This document shows, piece by piece, positions 8,712-15,946 of a stretch of 64,000 bases of DNA (the first letter of the stretch is position 1; each line of letters opens with the position of its first letter). A program made the translations under genes and the position numbers. The notes under the pieces were generated by a model. It searched no databases, was not told where the DNA came from, and worked only from the letters and a program-made list of their open reading frames with translations. This stretch comes from Ardenticatenaceae bacterium. GTDB taxonomy: Bacteria; Chloroflexota; Anaerolineae; Promineifilales; Promineifilaceae. The stretch spans positions 124,001-188,000 of the forward strand of contig WYBM01000015.1 of NCBI GenBank assembly GCA_011525915.1, read 5' to 3'.

Positions 8712-9092
8712 TTAACCCAATCCTGCGTCTCTGGCACGAATGGTGCGCAGCATTTCATCCTGATCAGCGCCCTTGAGTACATAGCCTCGTGCCCCAGCGC
8801 GCATGGCTGCAAATAGTGACTCATCATCCTCAAACATCGTGACGATGATAACGCCGATGTGAGGGCTGGTTTGCACGATCTGGCGGGTGGCTTCGATACC
8901 ATTCAGATCGGGCATTTGTATGTCCATCAAGATGACATCGGGTTGGTGTTTTTCCGCTTGTTGGATCGCTTCTGCCCCAGTTGTGGCTTCGCTTATGACA
9001 GTTGTGTCCGCCACAGAGTCAAACAGCGCTTTTAAGCCATCGCGAAACAGGGTGTGATCATCTGCAATAAGAATCGAGATAGGTTCCGTCAT
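8712..9092 (-). CDS. NarL-type response regulator truncated to its receiver domain
   Basis: 126 aa. A complete CheY-like receiver: SILIADDHTLFRDGLKALF with the acidic pair, VILMDIQMPDLNG with the phospho-Asp, VIIVTMFEDDES, and GYVLKGADQDEMLRTIRA with the conserved Lys. In full-length NarL/FixJ regulators this is followed by a linker and a LuxR-type HTH; here the frame ends ten residues later (RDAGLG) and no HTH is found in the following sequence. It is therefore either a single-domain regulator created by loss of the output domain or a decaying gene. No partner kinase is adjacent. Confidence 0.85.
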   Translation of the reverse strand: MTEPISILIADDHTLFRDGLKALFDSVADTTVISEATTGAEAIQQAEKHQPDVILMDIQMPDLNGIEATRQIVQTSPHIGVIIVTMFEDDESLFAAMRAGARGYVLKGADQDEMLRTIRARDAGLG

Positions 9093-9200
9093 AGTTTGCG
9101 TCTCACATCATGTTGTGAAAGGCAGAACGGCCGTTGCGACCGTACCCCTCTGGTTTCGTTTCGGCGGACATGGGGTTCATCTCCACATTATAGTGCAAAT

Positions 9201-9253
9201 CCTCCGGGAGGGTTCCACCAGCGCGGAACACCCTATCTTAATCCTCCCGGAGG
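9201..9253. repeat. Inverted repeat of cctccgggagg arms
   Basis: cctccgggagg (9201-9211) and cctcccggagg (9243-9253) form an 11-bp stem enclosing 31 nt. Flanking bases (aat before, gg/gt after) extend the similarity imperfectly. It lies between the start of the receiver gene and the end of the short lipoprotein gene on the same strand. It looks like a dispersed palindromic element. Confidence 0.65.
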
Positions 9254-9268
9254 TTTCATCAATCAACT

Positions 9269-9430
9269 TTACAGAACACTAGCACCAGTAACCAGAAGTC
9301 TGTCATCCGAGCCATTGTGAAAGATGATGTGCTGCTGCGGACTGACCGTGGGCAGAGGTTCCGGTGGCTCGGAGATGAGTGTGCAGGAAACGGCCGTCAA
9401 AAGAAAAAGAATAAAGAATGTTTTTTTCAT
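9269..9430 (-). CDS. Very short lipoprotein, probably truncated
   Basis: 53 aa from the ATG at 9428-9430 (AGGAAA about 12 bases upstream). A signal peptide MKKTFFILFLLTAVSC ends in a lipobox Cys at residue 16, then a proline-rich stretch EPPEPLPTVSPQQ and only about 20 further residues. The frame is open upstream to 9607 but that part has no coding character. Mature length of 37 aa is too short for a normal binding or sensor lipoprotein; it stops 15 bp from an inverted-repeat element, so it may be the front end of a gene cut by rearrangement. Confidence 0.5.
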   Translation of the reverse strand: MKKTFFILFLLTAVSCTLISEPPEPLPTVSPQQHIIFHNGSDDRLLVTGASVL

Positions 9431-9919
9431 CAGGTTTTTCCTGAGGCGTCGTGCGTTAGGAATAATACCAGCAGGAAGAAGGAGGTAGGGCTGTTTTGGG
9501 GCACGGCCGTTCCCAGCGCACAACCCCATATCCACTTCAATCCAAAGCCCCAATCCAAAACTGTTTGTTTTTCGTTCATCGTATCCTCCAAACTTTGATA
9601 GACCCAAGAGTAGTATTGTTGCCGATTACCAAAATAAAATGTAAAAAGACTTTACACAGAGGCGAGTCCCATTGTCATGGGACGGCCGTCCTGATGATGC
9701 CAGGAACAATGATTGGTTGCTGTCGGCCCTGTAAGATAGCTGTCAGGTAATCGGCCGCAGCCATTCAGACATAGCCAATTCCCTGAGGAAACCACACAAA
9801 ACTGTGGTGCTGGATGTGTGAAAACTTTGTGCGGTTTACCTAATTTTGTTTTCTGTTATAAAATAATTGGTGCTGATTGATTTTGATAAAAAGCTTCTAT
9901 TTCACAAGCCTACAGACCT
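9431..9919. other. Gene-free stretch upstream of methyltransferase gene
   Basis: No coding region with plausible start and composition. Holds two ACGGCCGT octamers (9503, 9682) and, at its right end, the putative promoter of the methyltransferase gene. Confidence 0.6.
9835..9862 (+). promoter_or_regulatory. Possible promoter of the methyltransferase gene
   Basis: TTTACC (9835-9840) and TATAAA (9857-9862) with a 16-bp spacer, in a locally AT-rich stretch 58 bp before the start codon. Four and five matches to the sigma-70 consensus respectively. Confidence 0.4.
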
Positions 9920-11155
9920 ATGGATGATTATAAAAACCTTCTAAAAGAGCGCATTCTGGATGATGCCCTATTTGTGCATGCAACATTTAAGGCCAGGCAG
10001 CGGGGGCATGAAGTGCCCTGGCAGCGTGTTGAATTGCGGCCGGTGATGTTAAAAAGGGGCCGGCATGTTCAAGTCTCATACTTTGATGACGTTAAGCACA
10101 TTGCAAAAAATTACGCAGGACAAAAGCTGGCCCAAGAGTTAGATGACTTATTGGACCTTCCGTTTAGACATTGGCAGGTAGAGACAACCAACGGCCGTTT
10201 ACAGATAGAGGTCACAAAAAAAGGGAAGGTCATTGTCCACAAGAACACATCATCGGAATCCAAGAGCGTGCCATTATCATTACAGCACGATCGGCAAAAA
10301 AAATATTTATTACCAGATAACGAGCCCACACCCTTCCTGCAAGCGACCAATGTGATGACCAACCAGGGCAAAGTCAGGGCTGATATGCGCAGGAAGTTTC
10401 GGCAGGTTAATCAATTCCTCAAACTAATTAGTGAAACTGTTGCGTTTAACACATTGCATACCCCCATCCGTGTTGTTGACTTTGGCTGTGGAAACGCCAC
10501 ACTTACGTTTGCCATCTATCATTACCTGTTTGAGATAAAGGGACTGCCCACACGTTTGGATGGGGTAGACATTAAGACGGACCTCATAAAACTGCACAAT
10601 GATACGGCCCATAAAACGCTGGCGTGGCATGAGGTCCAGTTTCATGATATGCCTATTGAAGCGTATTCTCCAAAGCAGCCACCAGACATTGTGCTGGCAT
10701 TACACGCCTGTGACATTGCTACCGATGCAGCCTTAGCCAAAGGCATCAGTTCAGGCAGCCACTATATTTTTTGCGTTCCTTGCTGTCATCATGACTTACA
10801 AGTGCAACTTCAGAAGAATGCTGCCGTGCCGCTTTTTGAGCCCATGTTCGATCATGGTATTCTCAGGGAGCGTTTTGGTGATATGCTTACAGATACGTTT
10901 CGTGCGCAGCTTTTACGTATCATGGGTTATCACACAGACATAGTAGAGTTTATATCGGCGGAACATACCCCCAAAAACCTCATGATAAGGGCCATAAAAA
11001 CCAACAATAATCCCAACCAAAGCCAATATATGGAGGCTTACAAGACAATGAAGGAGTATTGGCAGGTGACCCCTTACCTGGAGACTCAGTTAGCGATGTT
11101 GGATGAGTATAAGGCCTTTTTCTCCCAACCTACAGCGACAGCACCACGCTCATAA
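9920..11155 (+). CDS. SAM-dependent methyltransferase, Methyltransf_32-like
   Basis: 411 aa. The C-terminal two thirds are a class I methyltransferase: IRVVDFGCGNATLTFAIYHY (motif I) near residue 190, DGVDIKTDLI (post-I), DIVLALHACDIATDAALAKG, and FCVPCCHHDL. The LHACD...PCCHHDL combination is typical of the Methyltransf_32 (PF13679) group, which includes RNA methyltransferase-like proteins; substrate unproven. The N-terminal 130 residues, with RQRGHEVPWQRVELRPVMLK, may bind the substrate. Monocistronic with its own putative promoter; no strong Shine-Dalgarno before the ATG. A 21-nt piece of this gene is duplicated at 8668-8688. Confidence 0.8.
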   Translation: MDDYKNLLKERILDDALFVHATFKARQRGHEVPWQRVELRPVMLKRGRHVQVSYFDDVKHIAKNYAGQKLAQELDDLLDLPFRHWQVETTNGRLQIEVTKKGKVIVHKNTSSESKSVPLSLQHDRQKKYLLPDNEPTPFLQATNVMTNQGKVRADMRRKFRQVNQFLKLISETVAFNTLHTPIRVVDFGCGNATLTFAIYHYLFEIKGLPTRLDGVDIKTDLIKLHNDTAHKTLAWHEVQFHDMPIEAYSPKQPPDIVLALHACDIATDAALAKGISSGSHYIFCVPCCHHDLQVQLQKNAAVPLFEPMFDHGILRERFGDMLTDTFRAQLLRIMGYHTDIVEFISAEHTPKNLMIRAIKTNNNPNQSQYMEAYKTMKEYWQVTPYLETQLAMLDEYKAFFSQPTATAPRS

Positions 11156-11196
11156 ACTGTCATTGATGATGAAAAGAGGACGAATGAAAAAACCGC

Positions 11197-12045
11197 CTAT
11201 TTTAATGCCAGCACGCCAAAGGCAACGGGCTTGGGGATAACACGTTTAAAGCCGGCGGTCTGCAAACGACGTACCACACCACGGGTGACATTGGCGCCAG
11301 ATTTGCTGTCTGGATTGCCAATGTAGTGAAACAATCGACCTTTGCCAGTCAGGATCCGGTACAGCGACCGGTAAAAATCGGCCGCATACAGATCACCAGC
11401 CAGGCTGAAAGTGGGGGGATCGTGCAGGATGCAGTTGAAAGAGCCGCTGGCAAACGTCTGCACGACTTCATAGGCATCGCCAATGAGCCGGGTGATATTG
11501 GGAGTGGTGAACAGCTCTTGTGACCATGGGTTGCAGCAGCAGACTTCGGTGACGGTGGGGTCTAGTTCGATGGTCGTCACGTGAACGGCCGTTTGTGCCG
11601 CTGCGATGGCTGTGTATCCCAGCCCCATCGTCGTATCTAATACCTGGCCGTTTACTGGCCTGGCGGCCTTCATCTTGCTCTGGGTATCCTGGACGGGGTT
11701 GGTGCCTTTGATGCGATGCATGGGAAAACCGGCCACCAGCATCGTGGGCGCTCTCTCGGTAGGCATAAGGCTGTAGGCGCGGTTGGTCGTTTGGGAGAAG
11801 AATTTGATCTTTTGCAACTGGTTGTTCTGGATGCGGTAACAAGCGGTGTCGTGAGCGGTGATCTCCTCTACAGCGTCCCAGGTCAGCATCTGGCCATCGG
11901 GCAGATGGATGCCTGCAGCGGCGAGAGTAAACAAGGCCGAGTGGCGACCTAAATCAGCCGAGCTTTCCACCTGTGTTTGCCCCTGAGCCCAGGCATCTAA
12001 CATCGGCCTAGTCTGATAAGCTGATAAGACCACCAAATCATCCAT
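11197..12045 (-). CDS. Class I SAM-dependent methyltransferase, COG2521-like
   Basis: 282 aa. Motif I is [17 protein letters not shown] near residue 135, followed by [10 protein letters not shown] (acidic loop) and [21 protein letters not shown], where DPP resembles the (D/N)PP motif of enzymes that methylate exocyclic amines or bases. The C-terminal part ([21 protein letters not shown]) fits the archaeal-type predicted methyltransferases of COG2521. About 120 N-terminal residues precede the fold. Convergent with the preceding methyltransferase; it is the last gene of the GC-rich part of the window. Confidence 0.75.
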   Translation of the reverse strand: MDDLVVLSAYQTRPMLDAWAQGQTQVESSADLGRHSALFTLAAAGIHLPDGQMLTWDAVEEITAHDTACYRIQNNQLQKIKFFSQTTNRAYSLMPTERAPTMLVAGFPMHRIKGTNPVQDTQSKMKAARPVNGQVLDTTMGLGYTAIAAAQTAVHVTTIELDPTVTEVCCCNPWSQELFTTPNITRLIGDAYEVVQTFASGSFNCILHDPPTFSLAGDLYAADFYRSLYRILTGKGRLFHYIGNPDSKSGANVTRGVVRRLQTAGFKRVIPKPVAFGVLALK

Positions 12046-12218
12046 GGGCCGGATTTAACCATACGGCTGCATTTTGGGCAAATGGAGGAGAGCGGGTGGG
12101 TTTATGGGAGCCATGGAAAGAAAACGGTTATGTGCGTGACGGTATAGCCATTGATGGTCGCATGCCAGATTTATTACCAACGTATTTAGGTGCCCAAATT
12201 TTGGAGAAAGTTGCATAA
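12046..12218 (+). pseudogene. Possible 3' remnant of an unidentified gene
   Basis: One frame reads through without a stop to TAA at 12216-12218 and looks coding by composition (FWANGGERVGLWEPWKENGY ... AIDGRMPDLLPTYLGAQILE), but there is no start codon with a ribosome site and its 5' end would run into the divergent methyltransferase start. I read it as the tail of a gene deleted when the junction formed. The family is not recognised. Confidence 0.3.
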
Positions 12219-12252
12219 TAGGTTTTTAATTGTATCCTATTAGGCGTATGAT

Positions 12253-12381
12253 TAAGTTGCTTCATTTATCTATCGATGCCATGGCTTCTTCTCAAATATA
12301 TGTTAGGCGGGATGTTCTTTCTACTTAGATTTCACGTCATCCCACAGCGCCACCTTCGCACTGAAAGTGCGAAGCAACTTA
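12253..12381. repeat. 129-bp segment bounded by 11-bp inverted repeats, with internal hairpin
   Basis: taagttgcttc (12253-12263) and gaagcaactta (12371-12381) are perfect inverted repeats. Inside the right end a second hairpin, cttcgcact-gaa-agtgcgaag (12354-12374), shares bases with the right arm. The size and layout resemble a MITE or a remnant of a mobile element, but only one copy is present and no target duplication was verified. Confidence 0.45.
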
Positions 12382-12762
12382 GGGGGGCTGCTTATCATGC
12401 GCCTCAATATGATGGCCACTAAATGGCTTTGGCATCTAAACGAGTGATCCTAAGACGAATGCACATTGATTTACCATAAAAAGGTTAATTGATCGCAGGT
12501 TGGTTGTAATGACAAAATTGCCCCTCTTTTTAAGAGTGATGGAGCTTGTTATATAGTTGCTTTACGCAAAAGGTTTGAACAAAAGTCTGTGGCGGACAGT
12601 TATCGACTAACAAAACAAGCATATACACTATGATTTTAGGGCATGCGTGGGCAATGCCATTTTAATGGTTATCATTCTTGTCAATATGTTATGTTGACCC
12701 CTTCAGTTTATGATCTTTGACTATCACTCAGGCCCATTGTGTCAATATAGGGTGAGCTGAAG

Positions 12763-12817
12763 TGAAGCATCCCAGAGGGATCAGGCGGGATTCTTCGCCT
12801 GTGGTTCAGAATGACAA
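12763..12817. repeat. Dispersed intergenic repeat (gattcttcgcc...cagaatgaca type)
   Basis: The stretch contains gggattcttcgcctgtgg followed by ttcagaatgacaa. Variants of this GATTCTTCG-CAGAATGACA sequence are familiar as a widely dispersed intergenic repeat in many environmental genomes; that recognition is from memory, and no second copy is in the window. Confidence 0.5.
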
Positions 12818-12875
12818 GTTGAAAATTAACTAGACAGTGTACTAACAGCGTATAAAGTAATTGGAGTTAATAGAA

Positions 12876-13589
12876 GTGAATGACTTGCATAATCCCGACT
12901 GCCATCAGAAGCCCTTGATACTTGTAAACTTTAAAACTGTCGAAGAAGGGAGTGGGCGGAAGGCTCTTGCCCTGGCTAAAGAATTAGAAGAAGCTAGTTT
13001 GTCAATTTCTGATTTCGAGATAATTTTGACTATTCAGACTCTAGACTTGTATCAGGTTGTTCACAACACAAGTCTTAAAGTTTTTGCTCAACATGTTGAT
13101 CCTATTGGTTACGGAGCATTTACAGGGGGGGTTAACCCTTTTGCGGTTAAAGCGGTTGGTGCGGTCGGAACTTTAATAAATCATAACGAAAAGAGAATAC
13201 CCGAAGATAGTATAGAAGAGGCTGTTCGTTTGTCCAGAGCAGCCGGGTTGATGGTTGTATTATGTGCGTCAAACGTCATCGAGGCGAAGAACTTTATTAA
13301 ATACGAACCGGATTATATTGCAATTGAACCATTAGATAGTGACGTCGTTTCATCGCTAAATCTCTTAGATCTTGTCAAACAATCTGCGGCAGAAATTGAC
13401 TCGCCACGTTTATTATTTGGGGGGGGGATTGCTTCGTATCAGGAAGTTAAGCAAATTATGAAAGAAGGTGCTTCAGGGATAATGATTTCCAGCATTGTAA
13501 TGAAATCAAGCGATCCAAATCAATCCTTATTAAGATTGCTTAAACCAGGAAAGCAGTTTGTACTTAATCCGAAATATGCCTCAATCTGA
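12876..13589 (+). CDS. Triosephosphate-isomerase-like TIM-barrel protein, archaeal type, altered phosphate loop
   Basis: 237 aa from a GTG at 12876 with GGAG nine bases upstream; the frame extends to a TTG at 12861 which itself overlaps the Shine-Dalgarno. The protein matches short archaeal-type TIM: LVNFKT (catalytic Lys20), FAQHVDPIGYGAFTGGVNP, GTLINHNEKR (His103, Glu105), and YIAIEPLD (candidate catalytic Glu151). In true TIMs the glutamate is followed by the flexible loop PELIGTG; here this reads LDSDVVSS, while LLFGGGIAS, the other phosphate-binding segment, is kept. The catalytic trio is thus present but the lid is changed, suggesting a different substrate. It is the first gene of the biosynthetic cluster, 252 bp before the threonine-synthase-like gene. 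Confidence 0.8.
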   Translation: MNDLHNPDCHQKPLILVNFKTVEEGSGRKALALAKELEEASLSISDFEIILTIQTLDLYQVVHNTSLKVFAQHVDPIGYGAFTGGVNPFAVKAVGAVGTLINHNEKRIPEDSIEEAVRLSRAAGLMVVLCASNVIEAKNFIKYEPDYIAIEPLDSDVVSSLNLLDLVKQSAAEIDSPRLLFGGGIASYQEVKQIMKEGASGIMISSIVMKSSDPNQSLLRLLKPGKQFVLNPKYASI

Positions 13590-13841
13590 CAATTCATCAG
13601 TGATTAATAGATAAAGATAAAATGTGTACTATGACCACGCATCTGCCCGAGTACTCTTTGGCATGAATTTGATGCCCTGGATGGAGCTAGCATCTATAGT
13701 AGATAACCGATGGTTAATGGAGCGTGCTTACACACTGTTCTTTATAAAGGAGTCATGAAGCTATGCCAGGATTATAATATATTGTTCAAAGCTTGAATCG
13801 GTAGTAAGCGTTCTTATGTCTACATAAAATGGTGTAAACAA
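13590..13841 (+). other. Spacer with a possible 44-codon ORF or gene remnant
   Basis: No known gene. An open frame from GTG at 13624 to TGA at 13756-13758 encodes 44 aa with a coding-like, hydrophobic composition (SARVLFGMNLMPWMELAS), lacking a good ribosome site; it could be debris of a membrane-protein gene. AAGGAG follows at 13747-13752, leading only to a four-codon frame. Nothing regulatory could be identified with confidence. Confidence 0.3.
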
Positions 13842-15149
13842 ATGAAAAATCCTAACACTTTTGAATCATCTGAACTATCTAAGGGTATAAGCACTCTATT
13901 GTTGTGTAAAGATTGCCAAAATACATTTGACTTCCAGAAATTAATGTTTAAATGCTCCTCATGTAATGGGGAATTGGAATATGTATTTGAGGGGACCTAT
14001 AACGGCCGTCATGAAGATAGGAATGATCTGTGGAAAAACTTTGCGTTAATTCCCCTGGCAGATCCTGGTAATATTGTTTCCTTGAACGTAGGAAATAGTG
14101 AGGTAATCGAACTGCCAGAACTGAGCAAGTTTGTTAACGGGGCAACGGTATTTCTAAAGATGGATAGCCATAAAAACCCTACAGGAACATTTAAGGATCG
14201 AGAAGCCTCTATTATTTTTAGCCGGTGTAATGAACTAGATTTAGACAATGTCGTTTTTTACTCCACGGGGAATACGGGTCGTGCATATACCCATTATGCT
14301 GCCGAGCTAGGATTGACAAGTTACTTTTTTATGCCAAAGTATTGCCAATATAAAAATACCTTTACCATAAAGAAGAATAAAAATAATTTTATTATTTTGG
14401 TAGATGATGAATATCCTAAAGTAGGACCCTACGCTAAAAAATTTGCACAAGCAAATGGCCTGAATATTATCGCGCCACTTCATGAGCGTACCGAATGTTA
14501 TGCCACAATTGCCTATGAGCAATTTCAGGAAATGCCTGATTGCGACTACTTTGTACAAACTATTGCCAGCGGTATGGGGCCCATTGGTTTTTTAAGGGGC
14601 CATAAAAACCTCGTCAAATTTGGTTTGGAAAAGTCAACAGATATACCCCGCATTATTTGCGTTCAGTCGCGGGAAACGAATGCTATGTATAGGGCTTACC
14701 ATGCGGGCTTAACAAGTATGCCTGAAGGATGGGTTGGTCAGCTTCCGGAGGATTTATTTGAACCTACATTGAACTCTACAAATCCTGTAAATAATTATCC
14801 CGATCTTTTTGCAACGCTTCAAGAAGGCAATGGAATTATTACAGATGTTGGGCCAGAGGAAGTAAACGAGGTAAGTTCGTATTTTGTTGAAGTGCTTAAA
14901 GAGCGGGGCATAGAGTATAGGTCAGACCTGGAAAAATCGGTTTTGATTGGATTTGCCGGATTGATCCGTCTTAGTAATGAAGGTCAGTTCCGCCCAGGAG
15001 AGCGAATCATGTTGTTATCAACTGGTAGAGGAGATGCTTTTTCACAAACACTTATCACCCCTGATGCCATTATTAAGCCCGATTCACAGGATCCAGTCGT
15101 TCTTAAACAGCAACTCGATAGGTTGTGGGAGTCAAGTGGAAGGCAATAA
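13842..15149 (+). CDS. Threonine-synthase-like PLP-dependent enzyme
   Basis: 435 aa. An N-terminal zinc-ribbon-like pair (CKDC near 22, CSSC near 38) is followed by the fold-type II PLP domain: HKNPTGTFKDRE with the Schiff-base Lys118, STGNTGRAYTHYAAELGL (the Ser/Gly phosphate-binding loop, normally SSGN), SGMGPIGFLRGH and the ending LLSTGRGDAF. These are ThrC hallmarks; authentic ThrC converts O-phosphohomoserine to threonine. Placement between a TIM-like protein and an SDR at the head of an NRPS cluster suggests synthesis of an unusual amino acid from a phosphorylated precursor. The alternative is a self-resistance copy of ThrC, as in the rhizocticin cluster. The substitution T for S in the NTG loop leaves both options open. 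Confidence 0.85.
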   Translation: MKNPNTFESSELSKGISTLLLCKDCQNTFDFQKLMFKCSSCNGELEYVFEGTYNGRHEDRNDLWKNFALIPLADPGNIVSLNVGNSEVIELPELSKFVNGATVFLKMDSHKNPTGTFKDREASIIFSRCNELDLDNVVFYSTGNTGRAYTHYAAELGLTSYFFMPKYCQYKNTFTIKKNKNNFIILVDDEYPKVGPYAKKFAQANGLNIIAPLHERTECYATIAYEQFQEMPDCDYFVQTIASGMGPIGFLRGHKNLVKFGLEKSTDIPRIICVQSRETNAMYRAYHAGLTSMPEGWVGQLPEDLFEPTLNSTNPVNNYPDLFATLQEGNGIITDVGPEEVNEVSSYFVEVLKERGIEYRSDLEKSVLIGFAGLIRLSNEGQFRPGERIMLLSTGRGDAFSQTLITPDAIIKPDSQDPVVLKQQLDRLWESSGRQ

Positions 15150-15153
15150 TCTA

Positions 15154-15909
15154 ATGTCGTACACAAGAACCGTTCTTATTACAGGTGGTACAAGAGGTAT
15201 AGGCCGAGTAATTGCTTTGAAATTGGGCCAGCTGGGGTTTAATCTAATCCTAAACTATAAATCGGATGAAACTTCTGCTCAGGAAGCGTTACGCTTATGT
15301 CAAGAAGTCACACCACACGTCACTATTCTTAAGGCTGATGTAGCCAATAAACAAGATGTGACAGCGATGGTGCAACAAATCATAGCGCGCTTCAATTCTC
15401 TTGATGTGTTAATCAATAATGCAGGACTTAATATTGACAGAAGCCTGTTAGAGATGAGTGAATCTGAGTGGGACCAAGTTGTGGATACAAATATGAAGGG
15501 GGTGTTTTTATGTTCCCAAAGTGCTTCTTCTTATATGCTTCAGCAAGAAACGGGAGGAATAATTTTAAACGTTTCTGCTTGTACGGGTATCCGAGGTCGA
15601 CGAAACGGTCTTAATTACTGTGCTTCAAAAGCTGGTGTTATCGTCATGACAAAATGTCTGGCTTTAGAGCTGGCCCCCAAAATACGCGTTAATTGCCTGA
15701 TTCCTGGTTTTATTCGAACCCAGGAAACTGAACACCGTTACAATTTACACATTTCTGAAAACGTTCACCAAAAAGAAACCGCAATACCACTTGGCCGTAT
15801 TGGTACACCTGAAGAAATTGCTGATGTGGTTTGTTTTCTTGTCTCGCATGAGGCTCGCTACATAAATGGTCAAAAGATCATTGTGGATGGCGGCCGTTTC
15901 ATGCATTAA
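15154..15909 (+). CDS. FabG-like short-chain dehydrogenase/reductase
   Basis: 251 aa from the ATG at 15154, four bases after the stop of the ThrC-like gene; the frame is open further upstream but overlaps that gene. Classical SDR: GGTRGIG (11-17), NNAG (88-91), catalytic Ser141, and Y155-x-x-x-K159 in NYCASKAG; it ends with the INGQKIIVDGG pattern of FabG. It may reduce a keto group on the precursor made by its two neighbours, or on a carrier-bound beta-keto chain; the latter is attractive because both KR domains of the assembly line look inactive. Cofactor preference by the ARG-lacking beta2 region (NYKSDE) is unclear. Confidence 0.9.
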   Translation: MSYTRTVLITGGTRGIGRVIALKLGQLGFNLILNYKSDETSAQEALRLCQEVTPHVTILKADVANKQDVTAMVQQIIARFNSLDVLINNAGLNIDRSLLEMSESEWDQVVDTNMKGVFLCSQSASSYMLQQETGGIILNVSACTGIRGRRNGLNYCASKAGVIVMTKCLALELAPKIRVNCLIPGFIRTQETEHRYNLHISENVHQKETAIPLGRIGTPEEIADVVCFLVSHEARYINGQKIIVDGGRFMH

Positions 15910-15946
15910 ATTGTTCTGCCAACCTAGATCCAACGGGACTCATTTG

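Larger units (their letters stand above)
12219..12875. other. Gene-free junction between GC-rich flank and biosynthetic cluster
   Basis: About 650 bp without a supported gene, locally AT-rich. It holds an inverted-repeat-bounded segment (12253-12381) and a dispersed repeat (12763-12817), then leads into the first cluster gene. Upstream of that gene TAGACA (12831) and TATAAA (12851) are present but only 14 bp apart, so a promoter there is uncertain. Confidence 0.6.

Noticed and set aside
9431..9607. 59-residue extension of the small lipoprotein
   Set aside because: No coding character, and it would bury the signal peptide that clearly starts at the ATG at 9430.
12763..12817. Riboswitch or terminator before the cluster
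   Set aside because: The stretch matches a common dispersed repeat pattern, with no U-tract and no conserved RNA fold that I can identify.
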